In this document: positions 18,199 to 27,134 of the stretch, piece after piece
Position numbering within the stretch: the stretch's first letter is position 1
Layout: each line of letters starts with the position of its first letter
NCBI RefSeq assembly: GCF_003260275.1
Contig: NZ_QJHB01000012.1
Span: 62,001-126,000 of the forward strand
DNA length: 64,000 nt
Reading direction: 5' to 3'
Source of the DNA: Homoserinimonas sp. OAct 916
GTDB taxonomy: Bacteria > Actinomycetota > Actinomycetes > Actinomycetales > Microbacteriaceae
The notes under the pieces: model-generated
What the model was told of the DNA's origin: nothing
What the model saw: only the letters and a program-made list of their open reading frames with translations
Databases searched by the model: none
Position numbers and translations under genes: made by a program

Positions 18199-18540
18199 CA
18201 ACACTCCTAATAATTGGGTTTCTGCAGAACGCGCCGCCGATTGTGGCGAGCCCGGCCGCGGCGCGCGGACCGTGTCACTCTGCTGTGGCGCATTCGGGCT
18301 GAGAGACTCTTCAATTCCTGTCCTCGACCGGGCACGCCGAAGCATATTCCCAGTCCACGGTCGAAACTGTGCGGATACATCACGCAGGTATTGAACGTCA
18401 GTTCAGGTTATCAGTTCTTCAACGCTGAGACTCGCGCGCCGACACCCTCCTGAGGCCCGCGAACACGCCCTTGCCACACTGACCGCACGGGCGGAAACTC
18501 AAATTGTGCACGACTCTTCTCGGCACAGGCAGGGATTCTC
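18199..18540. other. Divergent intergenic region (ABC importer / agmatinase)
   Basis: About 340 bases between the start codons of two divergent units. A/T-rich patches near 18205-18225 and 18380-18425 could hold the promoters. I looked for a guanidine riboswitch (its conserved core) and did not find a convincing match. No other motif is claimed. Confidence 0.5.
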
Positions 18541-19536
18541 ATGACCAGTGAAAGCGTTCCCATCGGCCCGGTCGATGCGAGTGTGGTGCCCCGGTTCGCC
18601 GGGATCGCCACGTTTGCCCGGCTGCCGCGGTTGGACCAGGTGCCGCGCGCCGATATCGCGATCGTCGGGGTGCCGTTCGACAGCGGTGTCAGCTACCGGC
18701 CCGGGGCCCGCTTCGGCCCCTCCCATGTGCGCGAATCCTCGCGGTTGCTGCGCCCCTACAACCCGGTGCAGGACGTCTCCCCGTTCGCCTCGCAACAGGT
18801 GGCCGATGCCGGCGACATCGCCGTGAACCCGTTCAACATCCTCGAAGCCGTCGACCAGATCGAAGCCGGCGCCCGCCACCTGGCCACGGGGGGAACGAAA
18901 CTGGTCACCATCGGCGGCGACCACACCATCGCCCTGCCGCTGCTGCGGGTCGCGCACGCCCAACACGGCCCGATCGCCGTGCTGCACTTCGACGCCCACC
19001 TCGACACCTGGGACACCTACTTCGGGGCACCGATCACGCACGGCACCCCGTTCCGCCGCGCCTCCGAAGAGGGCCTCATCGATCTGCAGCACAGCCTGCA
19101 CGTCGGCATCCGCGGGCCGTTGTACGACCGTGAGGACCTGCGCGATGACAAACGGTTGGGCTTCGCGATCATCGCCAGTCACGAGATCCAACTCGAAGGC
19201 CTGCAGTCGGCGATCGATCGGATGCTCGCCCGCCTCGGCGACCGCGCCGTGTATCTGTCGGTCGACATCGATGTGCTCGACCCGGCGCACGCGCCCGGCA
19301 CCGGTACCCCGGAGGCCGGCGGGATGACCAGCAGGGAACTGCTGGCCATGCTGCGCGAACTGCAGCACGTGAACCTGGTCGGCGCCGACATCGTCGAGGT
19401 CGCCCCCGCCTACGACCACGCCCAGATCACCGGCATCGCCGCCGCCCACGTGGCCTACGAGATCATCTCATCGCTCGCACCCCGCGAACGATCCGTCCCC
19501 GCCGAAAAGGATGACGATGAACGCGGCACCGAATAA
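18541..19536 (+). CDS. speB: Agmatinase-family ureohydrolase, copy 1
   Basis: A 331-residue arginase/agmatinase fold enzyme. All Mn-binding segments are present: [20 protein letters not shown] and [19 protein letters not shown]. It hydrolyses a guanidino group to urea plus an amine; candidates are agmatine, guanidinobutyrate or related compounds. A paralogue about 89% identical lies at 57569-58525. The last 13 residues (a charged tail absent from copy 2) overlap the next gene. It is transcribed away from an ABC importer and coupled to an NCS1 permease. Confidence 0.88.
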   Translation: MTSESVPIGPVDASVVPRFAGIATFARLPRLDQVPRADIAIVGVPFDSGVSYRPGARFGPSHVRESSRLLRPYNPVQDVSPFASQQVADAGDIAVNPFNILEAVDQIEAGARHLATGGTKLVTIGGDHTIALPLLRVAHAQHGPIAVLHFDAHLDTWDTYFGAPITHGTPFRRASEEGLIDLQHSLHVGIRGPLYDREDLRDDKRLGFAIIASHEIQLEGLQSAIDRMLARLGDRAVYLSVDIDVLDPAHAPGTGTPEAGGMTSRELLAMLRELQHVNLVGADIVEVAPAYDHAQITGIAAAHVAYEIISSLAPRERSVPAEKDDDERGTE

Positions 19537-20974
19537 CCCACCGACCTCCCCGCCGCGCACACGCGAAGGGGTCATCGAGAGACATTCCATCGACTACATC
19601 CCACTCGCCGAACGTGGGGGCAAGGTCTGGCACCAGGGACCGTTCTGGTTCACCGGCAACTTCGTGCTGCCCACCATGGTGACCGGCTTCATCGGCCCGG
19701 TGATGGGGCTCAGCGTGGGCTGGACCATTCTCGCGGTCACCCTGGGTGCGTGCTTCGGCACATTCTTCATGGCGTTCCACGCGAACCAGGGGCCACGCAT
19801 GGGGTTGCCGCAGATGATTCAGTCCCGCGCCCAGTTCGGTGCCCAGGGAATCATCTTCCCGTTCGCGGCAACCGTGTTCGTCTACATCGGGTTCATGGTC
19901 TTCGACACGATCCTGGCCACGCAGGGGTTGCAGTTGGTTCTTCCCGGCAACAACTTCTTCTGGTACACCGTGCTGATCGCGATCTCCATCGTGATCGCCG
20001 TGGTCGGCCACGACCTGCTGCATTTCGTGCAGCGCTGGCTCACGTACCTGTTGATCGTCGTGTTCGTGATCATCACCATCCTCGCGATCACGACCCTCGG
20101 CGGAGACCCCGCCGCCCCCGCAGCCACTGCCGGGTGGGATCCAACAGCGTTCCTGGTGCAGTTCTCCCTAGCGGCCGGGTACAACATCAGCTACGCCGTG
20201 TACGTCTCGGATTACACGCGCTACCTCCCCGAGAACGTGTCGGCCCCGAAACTGATCAGCTGGGTCTACGCCGGGGCCGCCGGATCGGCCGTCTGGCTGA
20301 TGTCACTCGGCGGGATCCTTGCCAGCCAGATTCCCAACGCCGACGCGATCGGGGCGATCAAGCGCGTCGGCGACAACCTGTTTCCCGGGTTCGGCACGTT
20401 CGCCGTGCTGGTCTCCTGCGTCGCCCTGGTCTCGATCATGGGGGTGAACGCCTACGGCGCAATGCTCACCGGTTCCAGCGCGGTCGACGGCTTCCGACAG
20501 GTGCGTCCCACCGTGCGCCTGCGGGTGGTCGGCCTGGTTCTGGTCGGCATCGTCACGCTCATCGTCGCGCTCGCGATCCCGGAGAACTACCTCGGCAGCT
20601 TCAACGACTTCGTCATTCTGATGCTGTATTTCTTGGTGCCGTGGACCGCCGTCAACCTGGTCGACTTCTACCTGGTGCGGCACGGAAAGTACGCCATCAC
20701 CGAGATCTTCAACCCGAAAGGCATTTACGGCCGGTGGGCGTGGCGTGGCGTCACCGCGTACCTGATCGGCTTCGTCGCGATGATCCCGTTCTTCTCGACC
20801 ACCTTCTACGAGGGCCCGGTGGCCCAAGCGCTGGGCGGTGCAGACATGTCGTTCATCGTGGGTCTGGCGGTCTCCGCCGTGTTGTACTACATTTTCTCCC
20901 GCAACCTTGACCTGACGGCCGAGGCCGAGGCCCGCCGCCTCAGCCGGTTGCAGTTGGAAGGCTCGGCCCACTGA
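19517..20974 (+). CDS. NCS1-family nucleobase/cation symporter
   Basis: About 485 residues with about twelve membrane segments and the NCS1 features ([47 protein letters not shown]). Family members carry cytosine, uracil, allantoin, hydantoins or thiamine with H+ or Na+. ATG 19517 is preferred (AAAAGG six bases upstream); ATG 19511 is in frame. It overlaps the end of the agmatinase gene by 20 bases, so the transported compound and the ureohydrolase are probably connected. Confidence 0.9.
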   Translation: MNAAPNNPPTSPPRTREGVIERHSIDYIPLAERGGKVWHQGPFWFTGNFVLPTMVTGFIGPVMGLSVGWTILAVTLGACFGTFFMAFHANQGPRMGLPQMIQSRAQFGAQGIIFPFAATVFVYIGFMVFDTILATQGLQLVLPGNNFFWYTVLIAISIVIAVVGHDLLHFVQRWLTYLLIVVFVIITILAITTLGGDPAAPAATAGWDPTAFLVQFSLAAGYNISYAVYVSDYTRYLPENVSAPKLISWVYAGAAGSAVWLMSLGGILASQIPNADAIGAIKRVGDNLFPGFGTFAVLVSCVALVSIMGVNAYGAMLTGSSAVDGFRQVRPTVRLRVVGLVLVGIVTLIVALAIPENYLGSFNDFVILMLYFLVPWTAVNLVDFYLVRHGKYAITEIFNPKGIYGRWAWRGVTAYLIGFVAMIPFFSTTFYEGPVAQALGGADMSFIVGLAVSAVLYYIFSRNLDLTAEAEARRLSRLQLEGSAH

Positions 20975-21073
20975 CCAGGGTCGACCACGCCAACAGTCGA
21001 ACTGCACGTACGATCAAAGGGTGGCCCCGCCCGCGAGGGTGCGGCACGCCGCCTTCAACGACAGGAGACACTC

Positions 21074-21973
21074 TTGGAGTCCCCCGCAACATCCACAACA
21101 GACACGACAGACACAGCGATCACAGCGAACGCCAAGACCACCGTCGCCTGCTGCCAGCTCGCCCTGGCCGTTGGCGACATTGCCGGTAACCGCGCCAAGG
21201 CGCGCGCCGCGATCATCGAGGCGGCGGATGTCGGCGCCAAAGTCATCGTGCTGCCGGAGTTGTGCAACACCGGCTACATGTTCACCGACCTCGACGAGCT
21301 GCGGCCCGCAGCCGAGACCGTCGACGGGCCGACCGTCACCGAGTGGGCAGAATTGGCCCGTGAGCGCGACCTGATAATTGTGGGCGGGTTCGTCGAAGCC
21401 GGTGACGACGGCAACGTCTACAACGCCGCCGTCGCGGTCGATGCGAGCGGGGTTCTCGCGAAGTACCGCAAGGCACACCTGTGGAACTTCGAGAAGAACA
21501 AGTTCACTCCAGGTTCGGAGACTCCCCCGGTGGTAGACACTGCCGTCGGGCGGATCGGCATCGCCATCTGTTACGACCTGGAGTTTCCGGAGTGGATGCG
21601 CCTGCTCGCGCTGGCCGGCACCCAGTTGCTGTGTTCGCCGGTGAACTGGCCGGAGTACCCTCGGCCTGACGGCGAGCGGCCGAGTGAGATCGTGAAGGTA
21701 CAGGCGAACGCCACCTCCAACCGAATGTTCATCGCTGCAGCCGATCGGGTCGGCACTGAGCGCGGGCAGGACTGGGTGGGCGGTTCGGTCATCGTCGATG
21801 CCGACGGGTTTCCGGTCACCCAGATCCGTCTCGGGGCGGAGATGATCGCCTACGCCTCTCTCGACCTGACGGATGCGCTGGAGAAGCAGATCAGCGAGAA
21901 CAACAATGTTCAGACCGACCGCCGCCCCGAACTCTACGGCGGCGTGGCCGAGGCTCCCCCCGTCTCGGCCTGA
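21074..21973 (+). CDS. Carbon-nitrogen hydrolase (nitrilase superfamily amidase)
   Basis: A 299-residue enzyme with the Glu-Lys-Cys triad: E62 (LPELCNTGY), K133 (YRKAHLW) and C166 (ICYDLEFPE). It hydrolyses an amide, carbamoyl or nitrile bond. The TTG start at 21074 has AGGAG 6 bases upstream (21063-21067). Next to a ureohydrolase, N-carbamoylputrescine amidase or omega-amidase activity is a reasonable guess, but the sequence alone does not decide. Confidence 0.85.
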   Translation: MESPATSTTDTTDTAITANAKTTVACCQLALAVGDIAGNRAKARAAIIEAADVGAKVIVLPELCNTGYMFTDLDELRPAAETVDGPTVTEWAELARERDLIIVGGFVEAGDDGNVYNAAVAVDASGVLAKYRKAHLWNFEKNKFTPGSETPPVVDTAVGRIGIAICYDLEFPEWMRLLALAGTQLLCSPVNWPEYPRPDGERPSEIVKVQANATSNRMFIAAADRVGTERGQDWVGGSVIVDADGFPVTQIRLGAEMIAYASLDLTDALEKQISENNNVQTDRRPELYGGVAEAPPVSA

Positions 21974-22037
21974 GCGTTCGTAATCAGCACGATAGCCCCT
22001 GTCGCCCACGGGCACCCCAGCCGGCAAGGGCCCGGCC

Positions 22038-22058
22038 AAGACGTTTCTGAAACGTCTT
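22038..22058. promoter_or_regulatory. Perfect 21-base dyad (10-bp arms)
   Basis: AAGACGTTTC (22038-22047), a central T, then GAAACGTCTT (22049-22058). With a one-base centre it is a protein-binding dyad rather than a usual hairpin. It lies just before a gene fragment at 22063, possibly as the operator of a lost gene. Confidence 0.4.
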
Positions 22059-22062
22059 CTGC

Positions 22063-22155
22063 ATGCTATTTCGGACTTTCGCGTTCACCGCTTACCTGTT
22101 GGCCGTGTTCTCCGTTCTGGGTGACCTCTTCCGCGACCGGAAGCCAATGACCGGC
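22063..22155 (+). pseudogene. Fragment of a small PLDc_N/SHOCT-like membrane protein (candidate)
   Basis: The first 31 codons read MLFRTFAFTAYLLAV then FSVLGDLFRDRKPMTG, which resembles the N-terminal membrane helix and G/A-DLFRD motif of short actinobacterial phospholipase-D-nuclease-N-type membrane proteins. After that the frame turns into Arg-rich nonsense complementary to the transporter remnant. No ribosome site is visible. Tentative. Confidence 0.3.
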
Positions 22156-22162
22156 GCTCTGG

Positions 22163-23235
22163 TCAGGGCGCCGGTACGCCTTTATCTTCTTCCTCTTCTT
22201 CTTCCTCTTCTTCTTTTTCGTTCTCGTCGTTACGCACATCGGTCAGCACCGTGTCGGGGATGTTGCGGGAGAGCATCAGGGAGAGGCCACTGATCAGGGC
22301 GAGCGCGAAGAAGGAGATGCGCAGCGAGCTCACCTGTGCATCCTGGTAAAGGCCCATCAGTTCGCTGCTGTCCGAGGAGCTGAGGCCCGCTTTTTCGGCG
22401 ATCTGTGGCACGGACGAGGCCGGCACGATGGCAACACCGGAGTCCGTTGACTGCACCACCGTCGTCTTCGCCGATTGGGGCAGTGAGCTGGGGTTCACCC
22501 CGGCCAGGAAGATCGACCCGAGCGAGGCGATCAGAATCGAACCGATCAGGGCGGTGCCCAACGAAGATCCGAGATTCTGGAACACTCCCTGCAGCCCGCC
22601 GGCCTCACTCGACTGCTTCTCAGGAACGCTCGACATGTTCACGTTGCCGAGTTGTGAGGCGAGAAGACCGAGCGCAGCGCCGGCGAAGAACATTCCGACC
22701 CCGAAGGCGACGCTCTTCAGGTTTGCAGACACCGACGCGACCAACACGAGACTGCTGGCAATCAGAACCAATTGGCCGATGCGCACAATGAACTTCGGCG
22801 ACCAACTCCGGTTGAGCCAGGTGCCTACCATCGAAAAGAGGATGAGCGCAATCGAGAGTGGAAAGATGCGGATGCCGGTATCAAGCGCATTGAGACCCAG
22901 AGTCATCTGCAGGTAGATCGGAACCATGAAGAACAACCCGGCGGTGAAAGCGTATTGTGCCGCCACGACGCTCAGGCCGCTGCGAAGCCGGCGGATGGAG
23001 AGCATCGAAACGTGAAGCAGTGGCACCCGACCGTGGCGTTCGAGGGTGCTCTGCCGACGAAAGAACCACCAGAGCAGCAGCCCGGCCACGATGAAATAGG
23101 GCACCAAGGAGAGGCCCAACGGGGTGATCGGGGCACCGTTGATGGTGGGCGGAAACAGCGGCAGAACCCATCCCTAGGTCTTCGTCTGCAGCATGCCGAA
23201 CACAACCAGCACAAGGCCGGCGGCCGACCGAACAT
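22163..23235 (-). pseudogene. DHA2-type MFS drug transporter, 5'-truncated, with in-frame stop
   Basis: From about 23119 down, roughly 318 residues form the C-terminal half of a 14-helix MFS exporter (YFIVAGLLLWWFF; FMVPIYLQMTLGLNALDTG; GGLQGVFQNLGSSLGTALIG). Upstream, the same frame reads GLVLVVFGMLQTKT, then TAG (23173-23175), then GWVLPLFPPTINGAPITPLG, so one codon has become a stop. Further upstream the frame loses resemblance and runs into the DUF3830 stop at 23317; the first six or seven helices are missing. The C-terminus ends in a run of nine Glu encoded by a TTC/CTT-rich repeat. It is not expected to work. Confidence 0.8.
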
Positions 23236-23316
23236 CTCTCCCGTGCGTGGATGCCGCCCGCTTTCACGAAACGACGAACCACTTCGCAGGCCAGGGCGAA
23301 AAGAATGTGCCAGCCG

Positions 23317-23823
23317 TCAGGAGCGTGCGCTGCGGGCGAATGTCAGCGTCTCGCCGCGGGCTCCGCCCATCCAGATGTCCTGGCAGGCGGCCGCCATCTC
23401 GTCGAGCCCCTCGACGACCGTGCCGAACACATTGCCGGGCACCCAGCCCTGGTCGCCGTTGATCAGCAGGTTGTTGCGGCCGTAGAACAGGGCCAGGTCG
23501 ATGATGTCGCGCTTTTCGGTCGGCACCTCGCCGCCGCCGTAGCCGTGCGACGGAGTGACCAGCACGTCGGAGTCGAACTGAAAGTAGCAGAGGTCGCCGG
23601 GGATCGGCGTGACGGTCGTGTTCTCCTTACCCGGCTCCACCTCTGCGAAGGCGGGCACCAGGTTGTAGATCTCGTTGCGCGCATACTTGCCGTGGAAGAC
23701 CTGAGACGACAGCGGCAGGGCATTCCACACCGCCGAAGCTGTGCGCGGTGCTTCGTCGTCAAGCAGTCGGGCGAGGCAACTGACGCCGCGCTTCTCGAGA
23801 GTCACCGTGATGTAACGCGCCAT
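23317..23823 (-). CDS. DUF3830 family protein
   Basis: A 168-residue protein beginning MARYITVTLEKRGVSCLARL, the DUF3830 (cyclophilin-like fold) pattern, with DVLVTPSHGYGGGEVPTE and WMGGARGETLTF later. Function is unknown; family members recur beside Asp/Glu-racemase-type and hydantoin/amide catabolic genes. ATG 23823 has AAAGGAG 8 bases upstream. It is divergent from a maleate-isomerase-like gene and they share an operator at 23897-23908, so it belongs to the island regulon. Confidence 0.8.
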   Translation of the reverse strand: MARYITVTLEKRGVSCLARLLDDEAPRTASAVWNALPLSSQVFHGKYARNEIYNLVPAFAEVEPGKENTTVTPIPGDLCYFQFDSDVLVTPSHGYGGGEVPTEKRDIIDLALFYGRNNLLINGDQGWVPGNVFGTVVEGLDEMAAACQDIWMGGARGETLTFARSARS

Positions 23824-23896
23824 GGCAGAAACTCCTTTGATCCGGCGTAAAATCACCGACGAATATCTTCCCTGAGACTACGACCCATAACGTAGG

Positions 23897-23908
23897 ATTG
23901 TCAACAAT
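23897..23908. promoter_or_regulatory. Island operator site 1 (ATTGTnnACAAT)
   Basis: ATTGTCAACAAT, an inverted repeat with a two-base centre. It lies 73 bases from the DUF3830 start and 58 bases from the racemase-type gene. Sites 1 and 2 share the extended string TAGGATTGTCAACAAT. Confidence 0.75.
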
Positions 23909-23966
23909 TACTCTCGTATTGTCACCGAGGCCGATGGCACCCGGTTCGTCCCCTTGGAGTCCCGTT

Positions 23967-24791
23967 ATGAACCTCACCCCGCCACCGCCCAGGCGCGTTC
24001 CAGACGCCAGCGTTCCGGGCCCGGTCGCCCCCGACTTTCCAGACGCATCACCGTCGGGCATCCCGGACGGCCCGGCCTGGCGCATCCCGGTCGGGATCGT
24101 CGCCCCCTACGACATGGCCCTCGACTCCGAGCTGTGGCGATGGGTTCCGGACACCGCTGCCCTGCTCTTCGCCCGCACCCCGTACGAGGCGCTCCCGGTG
24201 ACTCTGGAGATGGTCAGATTACTCGGCGACGAAGCGGCACTCCGCGCCACAACCGAACAACTGAAGATGATCTCACCGGCCGCGTATGCATTCGCCTGCA
24301 CCTCGGGCAGTTTCGTGAACGGCCGCGATGGGGAACGCGCAATCGCGACCGCCATGGCCGAGGCCGGCGGCGCCCCGGCGGTGACCACCTCTGGTGCCGT
24401 CGTCGCCGCCCTGGCCGCGCTGGGCGCAGGTGCCGTCGCCATCGCCACCCCGTACGACGCGGAGATCACTGCGAAGCTGGCCCGGTTTCTGGCCGAGCAC
24501 GAGATCGATGTGACCGGCGCCGCTCACCTGGGGCTCGACTCCGAGATCTGGGCGGTGCCGTACCGGCGCACCGCCGAGCTGATCCGGCAGGCGAACACTC
24601 CTGATGCCCAGGCGATCGTCGTCTCCTGCACGAACCTGCCCACCTACGACCTGATCTCCCCGCTGGAAGCGGAACTCGGCAAACCGATCGTCAGCGCGAA
24701 CCAGGCCACCATGTGGGCGGTGTTGCGCGCGGTCGGGCTGGAGGCGGTGGGCCCCGGCCAGCGGCTGCTGGAGGCGACGCTGCAGCGCTGA
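23967..24791 (+). CDS. Maleate cis-trans isomerase / arylmalonate decarboxylase-family protein
   Basis: A 274-residue Asp/Glu-racemase-superfamily protein. Both catalytic Cys positions are kept (FACTSGSF and VVSCTNLPTY), as in maleate isomerase. A 30-residue Pro-rich N-terminal leader precedes the fold. ATG 23967 has GGAG 7 bases upstream. It is divergent from DUF3830 and about 26% of the way into an island that encodes a second family member (28224-28976) lacking the second Cys, so the two paralogues probably do different chemistry. Confidence 0.82.
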   Translation: MNLTPPPPRRVPDASVPGPVAPDFPDASPSGIPDGPAWRIPVGIVAPYDMALDSELWRWVPDTAALLFARTPYEALPVTLEMVRLLGDEAALRATTEQLKMISPAAYAFACTSGSFVNGRDGERAIATAMAEAGGAPAVTTSGAVVAALAALGAGAVAIATPYDAEITAKLARFLAEHEIDVTGAAHLGLDSEIWAVPYRRTAELIRQANTPDAQAIVVSCTNLPTYDLISPLEAELGKPIVSANQATMWAVLRAVGLEAVGPGQRLLEATLQR

Positions 24792-24811
24792 GGCTGAAGT
24801 CCTGGTGTTAT

Positions 24812-24856
24812 GGGTTTCGAGACGATCCTTCGTTCCTCAGGATCCCTCAACCCGCG
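24812..24856. repeat. REP-like dispersed inverted repeat, copy A
   Basis: A 45-base element opening GGGTTTCGAGACGATCC and closing GGATCCCTCAACCCGCG. GGGTT/AACCC and GATCC/GGATC nest as a hairpin. Related copies lie at 63281-63385. It sits between the convergent genes ending at 24791 (+) and 24889 (-) and may act as a terminator. Confidence 0.6.
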
Positions 24857-24888
24857 TAAATTCACGCTGGTCGAGGGTGACGCGGGGA

Positions 24889-25704
24889 TCAGTAGGGGTT
24901 GACGGCTTCCAGAAACTTGCGCGTGCGGTCGTGCTCGGGGCTCTTGAAGATCTGGTCGGGAGGGCCCGCCTCGACTACGACACCCTTGTCGAACATGACC
25001 ACCCGATCGGAGATCTCCTGGGCGAACCGCATCTCATGGGTGACCAGCAGCATGGTCATGTCGGTGGTGGTCGCCAGGCGACGGATCACGTTCAGCACTT
25101 CCCCGATCAGCTCGGGGTCAAGCGCCGAGGTCGGCTCGTCGAAGAGCATGACACGCGGGCGCATCGCCAACGCTCGCGCGATCGCCACACGCTGCTGCTG
25201 GCCCCCAGAGAGCTCCGGCGGGGTGTGCTTCATGTGCTCCTTGAGGCCCACCAGCTCCAGCAGGTCGACCGCACGTTCGGTCGCATCCTTTTTGGAAAGC
25301 CCCAGCACGTGGATGGGTGCCTCGATCACGTTCTCCAGCACCGTCATGTGCGGAAACAGGTTGAACTGCTGAAAGACCATGCCCACCTTGCGGCGAGTGG
25401 CGATCGTCTGCTTGGTCTCCCTGGCCTTTTCGCCCGGCTTCACGTTCCAGAGGGTATCGCCGCCAACCGTCACGAGCCCCACATCCGGAGTCTCAAGCGT
25501 CATCAGGATGCGCAGAATAGTGGTTTTGCCCGAACCGGATGGTCCAATGATCGAAACCTTCTCGCCGGCCTTCACCTCGAAGTCGAGGCCGCGCAGAACG
25601 TGATTATCGCCCCACGCCTTGTCGACTCCGGCGAAGGAGATCTCAATGTCAGAGCTGGGCTCCGGGGAATTCAGGGTGTGCAGAATGTCAGTATGCGGGG
25701 ACAA
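24889..25704 (-). CDS. ehuA: Ectoine-type polar amino acid ABC importer ATPase (EhuA-like)
   Basis: A 271-residue ATPase with Walker A GPSGSGKTT, Q-loop FQQFNLFPHMTVLEN, signature LSGGQQQR and Walker B VMLFDEPTSALDPE. The segment IIGPSGSGKTTILRILMTLE and GDTLWNVKPGEK resemble EhuA of ectoine importers more than general glutamine ATPases. It overlaps the upstream permease end by 17 bases. Last gene of a four-gene operon controlled from site 2. The symbol is by resemblance. Confidence 0.85.
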   Translation of the reverse strand: MSPHTDILHTLNSPEPSSDIEISFAGVDKAWGDNHVLRGLDFEVKAGEKVSIIGPSGSGKTTILRILMTLETPDVGLVTVGGDTLWNVKPGEKARETKQTIATRRKVGMVFQQFNLFPHMTVLENVIEAPIHVLGLSKKDATERAVDLLELVGLKEHMKHTPPELSGGQQQRVAIARALAMRPRVMLFDEPTSALDPELIGEVLNVIRRLATTTDMTMLLVTHEMRFAQEISDRVVMFDKGVVVEAGPPDQIFKSPEHDRTRKFLEAVNPY

Positions 25705-26347
25705 GGCGTCGCTCCAATCGGCGAATCAAAAGTGATGACGGGAAGCTGATCGCCAGATACAGCAACCCAGCGATCGTCATCGGTTCCAGGTACATGTAGT
25801 AGTTGCCACCGATCTGCAGTGAGGTGCCCATCAACTCGAGGATGGTGATCGACGACAGGATCGCGGAGTCTTTGAACATCATGATCAGGTAGTTGCCCAT
25901 GACAGGCACGATCGGTCGTACCGCTTGCGGCACGACGATTCTGAACCAGGTGCGCGCAGGCGGCAGGCTCAACGCACGCGACGCCTCCCACTGCCCTGTG
26001 GGCACCTGCTCGATACCCGACCGGTAGACCTCCGCGCAGTAAGCGCTGTAGTTGATGCCGAGCACCACGATCCCGGTCGGCAGGGCGTCGAACCCCATCC
26101 CCCACAGTGGCAGCACGAAGAACGCGATGTACGCCTGAACGAGCAACGGGGTACCGCGCACGAACGACACGTAGAAGTCGAAGAGCTTCGACACCACGGG
26201 GATCTTCAGGAAGCGCACGATGGCCACCAGCAACCCGACGGCCAAGCTGATCGCAAAGCTTACGAAAGTGATCTGTATGGTGAGCCAGAACCCCTTGAGC
26301 AGGGCGGGCATGATCGAGATCGCGAATTCGTTGTCCCAGACGTTCAT
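25688..26347 (-). CDS. ehuD: Ectoine-type ABC importer permease (EhuD-like)
   Basis: A 219-residue permease of the His/Glu/Gln family with about five membrane segments, the conserved YVSFVRGTPLLVQAYIAFFV and the ATPase-docking loop EASRALSLPPARTWFRIVVP. Its ATG shares one base with the stop of the partner permease, so the pair is coupled and probably forms a heterodimer. Confidence 0.85.
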   Translation of the reverse strand: MNVWDNEFAISIMPALLKGFWLTIQITFVSFAISLAVGLLVAIVRFLKIPVVSKLFDFYVSFVRGTPLLVQAYIAFFVLPLWGMGFDALPTGIVVLGINYSAYCAEVYRSGIEQVPTGQWEASRALSLPPARTWFRIVVPQAVRPIVPVMGNYLIMMFKDSAILSSITILELMGTSLQIGGNYYMYLEPMTIAGLLYLAISFPSSLLIRRLERRLVPAY

Positions 26348-27048
26348 CAGAGCCTCCCTCCCACCAGCACGGCCTTGCGCGGTCGCGCCTTGGCCAGCGA
26401 TTTACGGTCGAGCGCGAATCTCTTCTCCAGCCAGCGGGTGAGCCAGCCGAGAAGCAACGAAAGTAGGTAGTAGAGAACCAGGATCGTGAGGAAGAGTTCC
26501 ACCGTGTTGCCGGTGACAGTGCGTTCGTTCATCGCGCGCCACGTGAGATCCGAAACCGTGACGAGAGACACCAACGATGTGTTCTTCAAGAGATCGACCA
26601 TCACGTTGCCGAACGCGGGAAGCATTGCGGGAATCGATTGCGGGATCAGAATGCGTCGCATGCGAAGGCCCGGGCTCATTCCCAGCGCGATGGCCGCTTC
26701 GGTCTGGCCCTTGGGTCTTGATCGGATGGTGCCGCGAACGATCTCGGCGGCATAGGCGCCCTCATTGAGTGCGAGTGCGAGCACACCGGCGACCAGCGGT
26801 TCGAGCCGGATGTCAAAGAGCACGGGGAGGGCGTAGAAGAACCAGAACATCTGTACCAGCAGGCCGGAGCCGCGGAACACTTCCACGAAGACTGTTGATG
26901 GCCAACGCAAGTACCAGCGCTTCGAGAGCCCGGTCAATCCTGCGATGAAAGCGACGATCAGGGTGAAGAATATCCCGAGAACGGTGACCAGGATGGTGAC
27001 CCCGAGGCCCTGCATCATGAGCGGGAAGAAGTCGATTATCGCACTCAA
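26347..27048 (-). CDS. ehuC: Ectoine-type ABC importer permease (EhuC-like)
   Basis: A 233-residue permease, partner of the previous one. FVEVFRGSGLLVQMFWFFYA and EAAIALGMSPGLRMRRILIP are the family segments; the FWFFYALP run resembles EhuC. The start is TTG 27048. A 10-bp hairpin (27086-27123) lies between the binding-protein gene and this one. Confidence 0.85.
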   Translation of the reverse strand: MSAIIDFFPLMMQGLGVTILVTVLGIFFTLIVAFIAGLTGLSKRWYLRWPSTVFVEVFRGSGLLVQMFWFFYALPVLFDIRLEPLVAGVLALALNEGAYAAEIVRGTIRSRPKGQTEAAIALGMSPGLRMRRILIPQSIPAMLPAFGNVMVDLLKNTSLVSLVTVSDLTWRAMNERTVTGNTVELFLTILVLYYLLSLLLGWLTRWLEKRFALDRKSLAKARPRKAVLVGGRL

Positions 27049-27085
27049 GCTTTACCAGCCTTCCTTGGCGGCGAGCGAAATGAGA

Positions 27086-27123
27086 CGGGGCACAGCTGCT
27101 GTGTGCACGGCAACTGTGCCCCG
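27086..27123 (-). terminator. Intra-operon hairpin between ehuB-like and ehuC-like genes
   Basis: CGGGGCACAG (27086-27095) pairs perfectly with CTGTGCCCCG (27114-27123), loop 18 bases, no U tract. It lies 11 bases after the binding-protein stop. Such hairpins often protect the upstream message or partly stop transcription, giving more binding protein than permease. Confidence 0.6.
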
Positions 27124-27134
27124 CCCGGAGGAAA

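Noticed and set aside
18199-18540. Guanidine riboswitch before the agmatinase or importer
   Set aside because: Context is suggestive, but the conserved core of the known classes could not be found by eye on either strand.
23241-23316. Additional N-terminal coding remnant of the transporter
   Set aside because: One frame reads smoothly for about 25 codons (ending KAGGIHARER), but no resemblance to DHA2 N-terminal helices could be recognised.
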